A DNA stretch of 64,000 nucleotides from Rhizobium esperanzae (GTDB lineage Bacteria; Pseudomonadota; Alphaproteobacteria; Rhizobiales; Rhizobiaceae): NCBI RefSeq assembly GCF_002204185.1, contig NZ_MXPU01000009.1, forward strand, positions 62,001 to 126,000. Direction: 5' to 3'. Below are positions 42,098 to 50,853 of the stretch, one piece after another. Below the pieces are notes generated by a model, which saw only the letters and a program-made list of their open reading frames with translations, was not told the origin of the DNA and did not search any database. Made by a program: the position numbers and the translations under genes. Position 1 is the stretch's first letter. Each line of letters starts with the position of its first letter.

Positions 42098-43179
42098 TGG
42101 CTGATCTCCTGATCGATCCTGATGGCCTGGCCATCTTCAAGTTTATGCACGCCCGCCACGACGACTCGCTCTCCGGGAGCGAGCCCTTCGGTGACGCGGA
42201 CGTTGCCGCCGTCGGTTAGTTCGCCGTCGATCTTGACGCGGCGAAGCGCCACCTTCTTGGCCGGTACGTCGACGATCCAGACGCTGGCGCCGTCGGTGCC
42301 GGCAAGAATCGCTGAGGAAGGCAGCACGATCTCGGGATCGGCAGCGATGGTTGCGGAGGCTGTGATGACCGCGCCGAGCCTGAAGGCTTCAGGCGGATCG
42401 GCGAGCGCGATCTTGGTCCTGCTCGTGCGGGTCGCGGTCTCGGCCTCCGGTGCGATCTCGCGCACGATGCCTGTCGTGCGGATCGAAGGTTCGAGCTGCA
42501 GCGTCACCTCGAAGGGCGCGCCGATCTTCAGTTTCTGTGCCGCGGCCTGGGGCACGTCGACCACCGCGTCGCGCTTGTCCGGCCGCGCTATCGTGACCAC
42601 CGTCTGGCCGGCCGAGACGACCTGGCCGACCTCGGCCGAGGTCGCCGTCACGACGCCATCGAATTCCGCCTGAAGCTGCGCGTAACCGAGCTGCTCCCTG
42701 GCCTTGTCGAGATTGGCCTGCGCTTTGGCGACGGCGGCTGCGGCCGTCCGTCTCGCCTGTTCGGCCTCTTCGAGCGAGGCTTCCGTTCCGGAGCGCGATT
42801 CCACCAGCGCGCGCTGGCGCTGTTCCGTCGTCACCGCGTTTCGAAGCTGGGCGTCGCTGTTCTCGACATCGGACTGGGCGCTGCGCACGGCAAGCTCCAG
42901 CGCCAGCGGATCGATGGCGGCAACGACATCACCCTTCTTGACGACATCACCGACATTGACGTTGCGAGCGATCATCCGCCCGAGGATCCGGAAACCGAGA
43001 TCGGTCTCGATCGTCGGCTGGATCGTGCCGGTCAGGCCGAGGCTGGTCGCGGGTGTCTGCTTGACCGTCATCGACAGCACGGGACGGGGCGCTTCACCAG
43101 TGCTTTCCTCCTGCTTCGTGCAGGAGGAGATCAGGGCCGTACCCATCATCAGTGCGATTATCTTGGGACGAATGCTCAC
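42094..43179 (-). CDS. RND periplasmic adaptor lipoprotein, second copy
   Basis: A 361-residue membrane-fusion protein with a lipobox (MMGTALISSCTKQEE). Lipoyl half (RNVNVGDVVKKGDVVAAIDP), helical hairpin (SAQSDVENSDAQLRNAVTTE), matching lipoyl half (FDGVVTATSAEVGQVVSAGQ) and barrel domain occur in order. Its ends overlap both neighbours by four bases, so it is fully coupled in the operon. It is clearly different in sequence from the first adaptor, so it is not a recent tandem copy. Confidence 0.9.
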   Translation of the reverse strand: MSIRPKIIALMMGTALISSCTKQEESTGEAPRPVLSMTVKQTPATSLGLTGTIQPTIETDLGFRILGRMIARNVNVGDVVKKGDVVAAIDPLALELAVRSAQSDVENSDAQLRNAVTTEQRQRALVESRSGTEASLEEAEQARRTAAAAVAKAQANLDKAREQLGYAQLQAEFDGVVTATSAEVGQVVSAGQTVVTIARPDKRDAVVDVPQAAAQKLKIGAPFEVTLQLEPSIRTTGIVREIAPEAETATRTSRTKIALADPPEAFRLGAVITASATIAADPEIVLPSSAILAGTDGASVWIVDVPAKKVALRRVKIDGELTDGGNVRVTEGLAPGERVVVAGVHKLEDGQAIRIDQEISQ

Positions 43180-44249
43180 TTGGATGCTTCCTTGACATAA
43201 GACACGATTTCGCCGGGCCTGAGGAATTTGGTGCCGTCGGTCACCACGACGTCCCCTGCCGACACGCCCGACTTGACGACGAAGCTGCCGGTCTCGTAGC
43301 CGGCGACGTCGATCGCCCTTACCGAAACCGCAGAGGATGCGGGATCGACGATCCAGACTGCCGGCTTCCCCCCCTTGGAGGTCATTGCCGACCAGGGCAG
43401 CTGGATGACGTCCTGCGGGACGTAACTGAACTTTCCGACGACGGGAGCGCCGAGTGGAATGGGAGCATCGCTCGACAACGCAACCTTGACCCTGATGGTG
43501 CCGGTGGAAGAATCGATCGTCGGCGAAATCTCGCGCACCTTCGCCGTGATCTTCTGCGAGGGGTCCGACAGAAGGGCCACTGTGCCGTCGCCGTCGATCG
43601 GACGGAGGAACGCGCTTTCGACCACTTCGAAGACGGCATCCCGGTCGCCATCATGGGCAAGGGTGAAGACGACCTGAGCCGCCTGCGCCACCTGCCCGAC
43701 CTCGGCATTGCGGGCGGTGATCACCCCATCGGCATCGGCCTTCAGCTGGGTATAGGAGAGGGTGTCCTGCGCTGTTTCGAAGAGCGCCTGCGCCGACTTG
43801 GTCGATGCCTGCGCCGTCAGAAGCGCCTCCTGCGCCTGGTCGAGCGCGGCGCGCGTCGTCACCTGGGTCCGAAACAGGCTCTGCTGGCGGTCGAAGGCAA
43901 GCTGCGCCTGGGTCTGCTGCGCCTCGGCGGATTGGAGATTGGCGGCGGCCACATCCAGGTCGGCCTTCTGCTCTTCCGGATCGATGCGCGCCAGCAGCTG
44001 CCCCGCCTTTACGGACTGCCCGACCTCGACCAGCCGTTCGACGATCTTACCACTGACGCGGAAGGACAGATCGGTCTGAACACGGGCGCGGACCTCTCCC
44101 GTCAGCGAGCCGCCATCACTCAGCGGCTCAGACCTGGCGACGACGACGCCGACCTGCCGCGCGGCAGGTTCGCTCGGCCCGCCCGGCTCGCTGCAGGAGA
44201 CGAGACCGATCGTGCATACGATCGCTGTGGCGACCAAAATGGTTCTCAT
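43176..44249 (-). CDS. RND periplasmic adaptor lipoprotein, first copy
   Basis: A 357-residue membrane-fusion protein, first gene of the operon. Lipobox in VCTIGLVSCSEPGG, lipoyl halves in ERLVEVGQSVKAGQLLARID and KADADGVITARNAEVGQVAQ, with a helical hairpin between (FDRQQSLFRTQVTTRAALDQ). The ATG at 44249 follows AAGAGG; a longer frame runs into the regulatory gap. It and the second adaptor may form mixed hexamers around the pump. A TetR operator lies 37 bases upstream. Confidence 0.9.
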   Translation of the reverse strand: MRTILVATAIVCTIGLVSCSEPGGPSEPAARQVGVVVARSEPLSDGGSLTGEVRARVQTDLSFRVSGKIVERLVEVGQSVKAGQLLARIDPEEQKADLDVAAANLQSAEAQQTQAQLAFDRQQSLFRTQVTTRAALDQAQEALLTAQASTKSAQALFETAQDTLSYTQLKADADGVITARNAEVGQVAQAAQVVFTLAHDGDRDAVFEVVESAFLRPIDGDGTVALLSDPSQKITAKVREISPTIDSSTGTIRVKVALSSDAPIPLGAPVVGKFSYVPQDVIQLPWSAMTSKGGKPAVWIVDPASSAVSVRAIDVAGYETGSFVVKSGVSAGDVVVTDGTKFLRPGEIVSYVKEASK

Positions 44250-44285
44250 AGTTGACCTCTTGCTCTCAACGGCAACTGCTATATA

Positions 44286-44307
44286 ATTGACTGACGGATT
44301 AGTCAAT
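44286..44307. promoter_or_regulatory. TetR-type operator between the RND operon and its regulator
   Basis: Arms ATTGACT (44286-44292) and AGTCAAT (44301-44307) are perfect inverted repeats around an 8-base spacer, 22 bp in all. Size and placement, midway between divergent starts at 44249 and 44359, fit autoregulatory repression by the adjacent TetR protein. Confidence 0.75.
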
Positions 44308-44358
44308 GAAACTTTTGCCATAGGGGCGACGGTACAAAACAAGGGAGGCGAGACACGA

Positions 44359-44991
44359 ATGGCGGCTCAGAAGAAACTCACGCGCGCGGAACAGAAGGCG
44401 TTGCGGCCCATCCAGATCCTGGATGCCGCCTTCGAGGAATTCGTCAGAAACGGATTCGCCGGCGCCCGAGTCGACGACATCGCAGACAGGGTCGGCGTCA
44501 CCAAGGGCACGGTCTACGTCTACTTCGAGACGAAGGAAAAGCTCTTCGAAGCCATGATCAGTCACTTCTCGGTCCCCTTTCAGGAACTGCTTGAAATCAC
44601 CGCTGGCCTCAGCGGCAGCGCCACCGACAGGCTGATGTCCATTCTCGGTCTACTTTACGACCAAATCGCGGAGGATCGCACAACTCGCGAATTGACGCGG
44701 CTGGTCATTTCGGAAGGACAGCGGTTCCCCGACCTGATCGATCGCCACCACGATGAATTCATAGCGCCGATTATCGCCAGGATCGACGCTCTCATCCTGG
44801 AAGGCGTTGCATCAGGGGAATTTCGCGAAATTCCCGTCGAATTCTCCGACATCGTGGTCGCGCCGATTCTGACGACGACGGTTCTGCGGTTGATCTTCGA
44901 CGATCGCCGCGTGCCGACGCCTAGCAAGGACGCCTTCATGCGAGCCTATTTCGACCTGCTGTTCAACGGGCTGCTTGCCGAACGTCGCTGA
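44359..44991 (+). CDS. TetR-family repressor of the RND efflux operon
   Basis: A 210-residue regulator. The N-terminal HTH is ILDAAFEEFVRNGFAGARVD followed by GVTKGTVYVYFETKEKLFEA, the classic TetR block. The C-terminal helical domain should bind an inducer, possibly a pump substrate. The ATG at 44359 has GGGAGG upstream; the alternative at 44287 would put the operator inside the coding region. Divergent from the pump operon with one palindromic operator between them. Confidence 0.9.
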   Translation: MAAQKKLTRAEQKALRPIQILDAAFEEFVRNGFAGARVDDIADRVGVTKGTVYVYFETKEKLFEAMISHFSVPFQELLEITAGLSGSATDRLMSILGLLYDQIAEDRTTRELTRLVISEGQRFPDLIDRHHDEFIAPIIARIDALILEGVASGEFREIPVEFSDIVVAPILTTTVLRLIFDDRRVPTPSKDAFMRAYFDLLFNGLLAERR

Positions 44992-45103
44992 TTGCGGATG
45001 ACGAAAATATCAACGCAAGCACATAGCTTTTCTAAAGTCTTTATGTGAAAACATCGAGTTAGCTTATGCTTCGAAGGTACGATCTGAATTCCTGGCGGAA
45101 AAA

Positions 45104-46141
45104 GTGGAACGTAAAGTCAATCTCAAAGATGTCGCACGCGATGCCGAAGTGTCGCTGAGCACGGCCTCGCACGCCCTGAACGGCACTGCGCCGCTGACGA
45201 TCGAAGTGCGGGAACGAGTTCTGGATTCGGCAAAACGTCTCGGTTATCTCGACCGCCGGAGAAAGAAGGCGACGATCGCCGCCTTGCACGTTCTGCTTCT
45301 CGCCATTCCTGACGATGCCGCGCCGGAGAGCGATCTCAACCTGGTGAGCTGGACGATTCTCAATGGTCTTCGTAGGGAATGCGAGCGTCGCGGCATCCGC
45401 ATCGTGCCCTACGTCAGCAGCGGCCGGCGCATCGACGGCGCCGAGGTCAGGCAGATCGCGATATCAGAACGCGCTGATGGCATCGTGGTGCTGAATGATG
45501 ATCAGCCCGAACTCATCCGCAGCCTCGCCTCGGCGGATATGCCCGTCGTCATCGTCAACGGCGAGGATCCCGCCATGCTGGTCGATACGGTGACACCTGA
45601 AAACCGCTTCGGCGCACGGCTGGGAATCGAGCACCTCCTGGCGCTTGGCCACCGCCGGATCCTGCACCTGACGTGGAAGGGCCGCACGACCATCCAGCGC
45701 CGGTATGACGGTTTTTCCGATGCCTATTTCGCCGCACAGCTTCCCGTGCCGAAGGATATGATCATCGAGGCGGAGGGATACGAGCCCCGGCATGGCGAAG
45801 CGGCCATCAACGCGCTGCTCCATCGCGACCCCACGCTGAACGGCGCAACCGCCGTCTTCTGCGCGGCCGACAATCTGGCGCTCGGCTGCCTGAAGGCATT
45901 GGCCGATCGCGATATACGCGTTCCCGACGCAATATCCGTGCTCGGCTTCGACGACATCGTTCCCGGCGAGTTCAGCCGCCCGCCGCTGTCCACCGTGAGC
46001 GTGCCGACCGACCGTCTCGGCGCGGCAGCGCTCGCGCTCATCGAACAGCGGCTGATCGCCAATGATCCGCAGCGGCCGGCTCATCGCCTGGAACTCGGCT
46101 GTCATCTCGTCCTGCGCGGCAGCATCGCGCCGCCGCGCTGA
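45104..46141 (+). CDS. LacI-family transcriptional regulator
   Basis: A 345-residue regulator with the LacI HTH (VNLKDVARDAEVSLSTASHA) and hinge helix region, then a sugar-binding core (ADGIVVLNDDQPELIRSLAS, GIEHLLALGHRRILHLTWKG, DAISVLGFDDIVPGEFSRPP). GTG start with a GCGGAAAAA ribosome site. It opens the regulator trio LacI-AraC-ROK next to the plant-oligosaccharide island and likely senses a sugar from it. Its target is not known; the island palindrome lacks the central CG typical of LacI sites. Confidence 0.85.
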   Translation: MERKVNLKDVARDAEVSLSTASHALNGTAPLTIEVRERVLDSAKRLGYLDRRRKKATIAALHVLLLAIPDDAAPESDLNLVSWTILNGLRRECERRGIRIVPYVSSGRRIDGAEVRQIAISERADGIVVLNDDQPELIRSLASADMPVVIVNGEDPAMLVDTVTPENRFGARLGIEHLLALGHRRILHLTWKGRTTIQRRYDGFSDAYFAAQLPVPKDMIIEAEGYEPRHGEAAINALLHRDPTLNGATAVFCAADNLALGCLKALADRDIRVPDAISVLGFDDIVPGEFSRPPLSTVSVPTDRLGAAALALIEQRLIANDPQRPAHRLELGCHLVLRGSIAPPR

Positions 46142-46173
46142 ACGGCCGGAAGAGCAGCTTCTCCAGGCTTACT

Positions 46174-47205
46174 TCAGCGCAGGCGCTCGGCCCGCAGCCG
46201 CGTATCGCGCGGGCTCTCTCCAAAGGTGCTGCGGTAGATGATGGAGAACCTCCCCGCGTGCGCAAAACCCCATATCGCACAGATTTCGCGGACGGATTGC
46301 TGGTTGGTCGGATCCCGCAGTTGCTCGCGGGCCGCCTGCAGCCGGATCGTGCGGAGATACCCTGCCGGCGACGTGCCCCTGAAGGCCCTGAAGCCCGTTT
46401 GCAATGCACGAAGGGAAACGCCGACACCGTCGGCCACCATCGTCATGGTGAGAGGTTCCGCGATATTGGCATGCATGTAGTCGATGGCCCGCCGGACGTG
46501 CCAGGGAGCAATCAGCGATACTTTCTGTTTTTCGAGATGATTGGAAAAACGATGCCGGCCAAATCGGATCACCAAGTGAGCGAGAGTTTCGCTCATCGCG
46601 GCTGCGGCAAGAGGCGAAGATAGCAGCGGACCGTCGCCGCGCAGGCCCTGCACGATCGTCTGAAGCAGATTGCCGATAAGCTGGCCTGACTGCGTCGTGC
46701 GATCAAGGATCGGGTCGAGGTCGAACGACTCCGAGAGGGGCTTTTCCACCAGCGAGGCGAGCACCCTTTTCACAACCTTCCAGTCCAGGAAGAGGACGTC
46801 CGAACGGTGCGGTCCGCCTTGGACCACACGATCGCCGGCTTCGTGGTTGTTGGCCATAAGCAGATGACCGGCGCCGCTTTCGACCGTTCTCTTTCCTATC
46901 GACAGTCGAAAAGATCCGGTGTGCGGCATGAAAAATGCGAGATGCTGCGGAGTCTCATCAAGCGTCCGGATTGTCCAGGAACTCTGATACACGGAGTGAA
47001 GCACCGTGAGCGCCTCGGTCCTTCTCAAATCCGCGGCCCAGGCGAATTTTCGGCCATTCTTCAATGGCTGTGCGGCGAAAACCCCATAACCGGCCGAAAA
47101 GGCCTGAACCATTGATTCGAAGCTGGCGCCTTCATGCGTGGGCTCAAAACCGTAACCCTCATGTTCGGCAATGCAGGCCAATTTCTCCGCTCTTAATGAA
47201 TCCAT
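46174..47205 (-). CDS. AraC-family transcriptional regulator
   Basis: A 343-residue regulator with a C-terminal AraC DNA-binding domain: RAIDYMHANIAEPLTMTMVA and GVSLRALQTGFRAFRGTSPA, then SVREICAIWGFAHAGRFSII. The N-terminal 200 residues look like the AraC-binding-like domain of the group with FFMPHTGSFRLSIG. It converges on the LacI gene, leaving 32 bases between stops, and is divergent from the ROK gene. Confidence 0.87.
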   Translation of the reverse strand: MDSLRAEKLACIAEHEGYGFEPTHEGASFESMVQAFSAGYGVFAAQPLKNGRKFAWAADLRRTEALTVLHSVYQSSWTIRTLDETPQHLAFFMPHTGSFRLSIGKRTVESGAGHLLMANNHEAGDRVVQGGPHRSDVLFLDWKVVKRVLASLVEKPLSESFDLDPILDRTTQSGQLIGNLLQTIVQGLRGDGPLLSSPLAAAAMSETLAHLVIRFGRHRFSNHLEKQKVSLIAPWHVRRAIDYMHANIAEPLTMTMVADGVGVSLRALQTGFRAFRGTSPAGYLRTIRLQAAREQLRDPTNQQSVREICAIWGFAHAGRFSIIYRSTFGESPRDTRLRAERLR

Positions 47206-47342
47206 GCCGCTCGCTTCTTTTCCCCTGCCGCTTGAGACGTCATCGCAACTGGTCTGGCCAATCTTGATGCGTTAAGCAGGACTGCAAAACCACGGATGAC
47301 TTCGTTGCCCTGCAGAAGCAAAGCGCCCCATCCACCTGCTTC

Positions 47343-47357
47343 ACACTTACAGTGTAA
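47343..47357. promoter_or_regulatory. candidate operator upstream of the ROK gene
   Basis: Two overlapping inverted repeats: ACACT-TAC-AGTGT and TTACA-G-TGTAA, about 20 bases before the ROK start and within the AraC/ROK divergent gap. It could be an autoregulatory site of either protein. Short and unproven. Confidence 0.35.
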
Positions 47358-47374
47358 ATCAATATGTTCGGAAA

Positions 47375-48526
47375 ATGAAGTACGATCCGCGGGACCACGT
47401 CGCCCCACATTTTTTGCGAGACACGCAGCCCGCGAGGGTGGCCTCTCGCAACGAACGCGACCTCTTGCGATTGATCTGGAAGTCGCCCGGCATCGAGCGA
47501 TCCGATCTCACGGAACCGCTCGATCTCACCCAGCAATCACTGCACAGGATCGTCCGGCGGCTTCACGATCGGGGGATGGTCGCCTTTTCCCAGTCGGAAA
47601 ACCGGCGCGCCGGTCCGCCCAGCCCGGAGCTGACGCTTCGGAAGGAGTGGTGTCTGACGCTCGGCATCTCCGTCAATGTCGGCTCGATCGGCCTTTGCCT
47701 CATGGGCTTCGGCGAACCGTTGGACAATATGGAAATTCCCCAGGCCGGCGCTTCTTTGCCTCTGGAGATGGACCGGATCGAAGCGGCGGTCGAAGATATC
47801 CTCGCCCGCCGCGGAGCCAAGCGAAGCGATATCCTCGGCGTCGGCCTGGCAGTCGCCGGCCATCGGATGCTGGAGACAGCTTTCAATTGCCCCCTGCCGC
47901 TGGCCCATTGGTCGCTGATCGACCTGGCGCCCGAGCTGGGACAGCGACTTGGCCTGCCGGTCTGGGCTGACAACGTCGCCAGGACCGCCGCCTTGGCTGA
48001 AGCGATTTTCGGCGTCGGCCGTGACGTCGCCGATTTTGCCTATATCGCCCATCTTCATGGCTATGGCGGCGGCCTGATTTCCGGAGGCATGCCCTTTCGC
48101 GGCAGTTTCGGAAATGCCGGGGAATTCTCGGTTCTCTTCGGACGGCAGGATTACGACGATCGTCCCGCACTCAACCAATTGCTCGAACATCTTCGCGCCA
48201 AGGGGCGCGTGGGGCTGACGCTGAAGGACCTGAAGAACGAAAATCTGGTGGAGTGGGATGGTGTCGAGGAATGGATCGACCGCGTCACTCCGGCCCACAA
48301 CAGAGCCATCAACGCGATCTGCGCGATCTTCGACCCGGCATTGATCGTGCTTGGCGGCGAGCTTCCACGTTCACTTGCGAGAATGCTGATCGAACGCACC
48401 GAATTCAACAATCTGCCTCGGCATGGCGCATTGCGCGACGTTCCGGGCTTGGCCGTGGCGAAGATCATCGACGCCCCCGGCGCGATCGGCGCGGCCTTGA
48501 TCCCGCTATTCGAAACTGTTTTGTGA
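47375..48526 (+). CDS. ROK-family transcriptional regulator
   Basis: A 383-residue protein with an N-terminal winged helix (SRNERDLLRLIWKSPGIERS, then LTQQSLHRIVRRLHDRGMVA) and a ROK sugar-kinase-like domain (LGISVNVGSIGLCLMGFG, LPVWADNVARTAALAEAIFG, FAYIAHLHGYGGGLISGG). The ROK zinc motif (CxCGxxGCxE) is absent and the ATP-site glycines are partly altered, so it is a sensor, not a kinase. It faces the oligosaccharide transport operon, whose last gene ends 270 bases away. Confidence 0.85.
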   Translation: MKYDPRDHVAPHFLRDTQPARVASRNERDLLRLIWKSPGIERSDLTEPLDLTQQSLHRIVRRLHDRGMVAFSQSENRRAGPPSPELTLRKEWCLTLGISVNVGSIGLCLMGFGEPLDNMEIPQAGASLPLEMDRIEAAVEDILARRGAKRSDILGVGLAVAGHRMLETAFNCPLPLAHWSLIDLAPELGQRLGLPVWADNVARTAALAEAIFGVGRDVADFAYIAHLHGYGGGLISGGMPFRGSFGNAGEFSVLFGRQDYDDRPALNQLLEHLRAKGRVGLTLKDLKNENLVEWDGVEEWIDRVTPAHNRAINAICAIFDPALIVLGGELPRSLARMLIERTEFNNLPRHGALRDVPGLAVAKIIDAPGAIGAALIPLFETVL

Positions 48527-48605
48527 TGACGGCTCAGGCGGCCAAGCCCTGCGCGACTTCCTATAGAGCGGCTCAGCTATTCATGGAAGCGCTGAACCGT
48601 TCTAA

Positions 48606-48668
48606 GTTTTTGTTTTTACGCAATTCAGGACGGAAAACCGCTTCACGCTTTTCCTGGAATTGCTCTGA
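48606..48668. repeat. dispersed rhizobial palindromic repeat, copy 2
   Basis: In inverted orientation relative to the copy at 37606: it reads TTTTTACGCAATTCAGGACG, GGAAAACCGCTTCACGCTTT, TCCTGGAATTGCTCT. The sequence shares GAGCAATTCCAGGAAAA and GCGGTTTTCC on the other strand with copy 1. It sits between the convergent ROK and permease genes, where a transcription end is expected; no other feature was found in 48527-48796. Confidence 0.6.
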
Positions 48669-48796
48669 AGGGACTGAAGCGCACCGCAGGACCAGATGCG
48701 GTGCGCTTCAGCCGGCGCGATGAGATGGGAAGGCATTCTTCAATGCTTGGGAGGTTTCCTCATCTCGACCCCAATCGGGGCTGCGCCAGGATTCGT

Positions 48797-49855
48797 TCAC
48801 TTCATTCCCGTACCGGCAATGCCCGTGGTGATGTACTTCTGCAGGAACAGGAAGACGACGGTGACGGGCAACAGGCTGAGGAACGTCATCGCCAGGATAT
48901 AGTGCCACTGCACCGAGAACTCTCCCTGGAAGGCGTTGAGACCGACCTGCAGGGTGAAATTCTCGCGGCTGTTGAGGACGATGAGCGGCCAGAGGAAATC
49001 GTTCCAGCGCCAGAGCACGGAAAAGATCGCCAGCACCGCAAGCGCCGGCGCCGTCAGCGGCAGGATGATCCGCCAGAAGATGCAGAATTCGCTCGCCGCA
49101 TCGACACGCGCCGCCTCGATCAGCTCGTCGGGTATGGTGAGCATATATTGCCGCAGCAGGAAAACGGCCGTCGGCGAGGCGACGGTTGGCAGGATGACGC
49201 CCCAGAGATTATCGGCGAGCCCGACCCCCACAATGACGAGATAGGCCGGAACCATGACGACGGCCAGCGGGATCATCAAGGTCGAGATGATGATGACGAA
49301 CACAGTCGTGTCGCCCCGAAATTTGTATTTCGACAACGCAAAGGCAGCCATGGCGTTGACAACAAGCGTCAGCAGCGTGGCAACCACGGTGACGAAGACC
49401 GAATTCTTCAGGAAGGTCAGGAAATTGAAGCGCGTCAGCGGATCGGTGTAGTTCTCGGTGGCAACGGTCAGATGCTGCACCGGCGTCATCCCCTTCACGT
49501 CGACACCGACCGGTTGCTCCGGATTTGCAGGATCGACCATCTGCGCCTTGAGACCGATGCGCCTGATCATGGCCATTTCACGCTGCTGGCCGTCAACCGT
49601 TACGTTCCAAAGGCTGAGCGGCTTGTCGAATCCGGGCACGGTCCGCTCCACGGCGGCCCGGGGAAGCAGCGACGGCGGAAAGCGGGTGATCTCGGCGGCC
49701 GGCTTCAGCGAGGAGAGGCCTGCCCAGACGACGGGAATGAGCACGGTGAACGTTCCGCCGATCAACCAGACCCATGACAAAATATCGGTGATATCGATGC
49801 GTCCGGCCCGACGTGTGCGTGTCATGAAGCGGATTGGGTTCATAGAGCTGTTCAT
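48797..49855 (-). CDS. sugar ABC transporter permease (CUT1, MalG-like)
   Basis: A 352-residue inner-membrane permease with six hydrophobic segments and the coupling motif EAARVDAASEFCIFWRIILP. A long periplasmic insert of about 90 residues follows the first helix (PPSLLPRAAVERTVPGFDKP and on), which is larger than in typical MalG proteins. The ATG at 49855 starts one base after the upstream permease stop. Together with the adjacent permease, ATPase and binding protein it forms an importer for a probable pectin-derived oligosaccharide. Confidence 0.9.
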   Translation of the reverse strand: MNSSMNPIRFMTRTRRAGRIDITDILSWVWLIGGTFTVLIPVVWAGLSSLKPAAEITRFPPSLLPRAAVERTVPGFDKPLSLWNVTVDGQQREMAMIRRIGLKAQMVDPANPEQPVGVDVKGMTPVQHLTVATENYTDPLTRFNFLTFLKNSVFVTVVATLLTLVVNAMAAFALSKYKFRGDTTVFVIIISTLMIPLAVVMVPAYLVIVGVGLADNLWGVILPTVASPTAVFLLRQYMLTIPDELIEAARVDAASEFCIFWRIILPLTAPALAVLAIFSVLWRWNDFLWPLIVLNSRENFTLQVGLNAFQGEFSVQWHYILAMTFLSLLPVTVVFLFLQKYITTGIAGTGMK

Positions 49856-49856
49856 C

Positions 49857-50852
49857 TCAGGACTCCATTCGCTTGCCGAGGCGCAGCTGTATGAGGGTGA
49901 GAACCAGAAGCACCAGACCCATGAGAACCGATGCGGCAGACGCAAGGCCGAAGAGGCGCAGATCGCTACCGAAGGCCATCTGGTAGATATATTGAACGAT
50001 GAAGCTGTTGGCCGTGCCTGGGCCGCCGCCATTGGTCAGAACCCAGGCTTCGTCAAAGATCTGCACCGACTTGATCATCAGAAGGATGAACACGACAAGC
50101 AGGTTCGGGGCAAGAAGCGGAAGCGTGATCCTGAATAGCGTGCGGCGCGGTGAAGCGGCATCGATCGACGCGGCCTCGTAGAGATCTTTCGGGATCGCCT
50201 GGAGGCCGGCGAGCAGGATCAGGGTGTAGAAGCCCATATGGAACCAGACCGACACAACGACGACGAAGAAGCGCGACCAGCCGACATCGAGCAGGAAGAT
50301 CTCCGGCGGCACGCCGAGCATCTGAAAGAAGGCGTTCAGCAGGCCGTTGCGATCGAGGAACCACTTCCAGATCAGGCCGATGACGACGGGCGACAGCAGA
50401 ACCGGATAGAAGAACATCGCCCGGAAGAAGCCACGCGCGAAGATCGCCCGATTGAGGATCAACGCCGTGATCAGCGCCACCAGCAATGTGGCGACCACAT
50501 TAAAGGCCACGAACCAAAGTGTGTTCCACACCGCCGTCCAGAACAGCGATTCCTGGCAGGTTCCGGGCTGAAGGTAATTGCCGCAGGACAGCAGGGTGCG
50601 GAAGTTGTCGAAACCGACGAATGGCCGGTCGGAGACGAAGAGATTGGTGCCGCCGGTGAAGGCGTAGCCGACGGCGATCGCGATGGGAAGGAAGGTGAAG
50701 ATTCCAAACAGGATGAGGTTCGGCGCCAGGAACAGCCATGGCATCCGCTTGCGGCCGAACAGACGCTCGATCGCATTCATCGGCGCCTCGACCACCCTCA
50801 TCGCCGTTTCGCCTGTCTGAGACAGCAATGTACCGGCCGTGAGCTCTGCCAT
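49857..50852 (-). CDS. sugar ABC transporter permease (CUT1, MalF-like)
   Basis: A 331-residue permease with about six helices (WLFLAPNLILFGIFTFLPIA near the start) and EAASIDAASPRRTLFRITLP as the ATPase-coupling loop. The short P2 loop holds two cysteines (LLSCGNYLQPGTCQESLF). The ATG at 50852 lies one base after the ATPase stop, so the genes are coupled; the longer frame to 50936 overlaps the ATPase coding region and is less likely. Confidence 0.9.
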   Translation of the reverse strand: MAELTAGTLLSQTGETAMRVVEAPMNAIERLFGRKRMPWLFLAPNLILFGIFTFLPIAIAVGYAFTGGTNLFVSDRPFVGFDNFRTLLSCGNYLQPGTCQESLFWTAVWNTLWFVAFNVVATLLVALITALILNRAIFARGFFRAMFFYPVLLSPVVIGLIWKWFLDRNGLLNAFFQMLGVPPEIFLLDVGWSRFFVVVVSVWFHMGFYTLILLAGLQAIPKDLYEAASIDAASPRRTLFRITLPLLAPNLLVVFILLMIKSVQIFDEAWVLTNGGGPGTANSFIVQYIYQMAFGSDLRLFGLASAASVLMGLVLLVLTLIQLRLGKRMES

Positions 50853-50853
50853 G

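Noticed and set aside
48701..49777. A 358-codon plus-strand frame overlapping the MalG-like permease
   Set aside because: Its protein is Asp/Arg/His-rich without hydrophobic or domain structure, whereas the opposite strand encodes a permease with the EAA loop.
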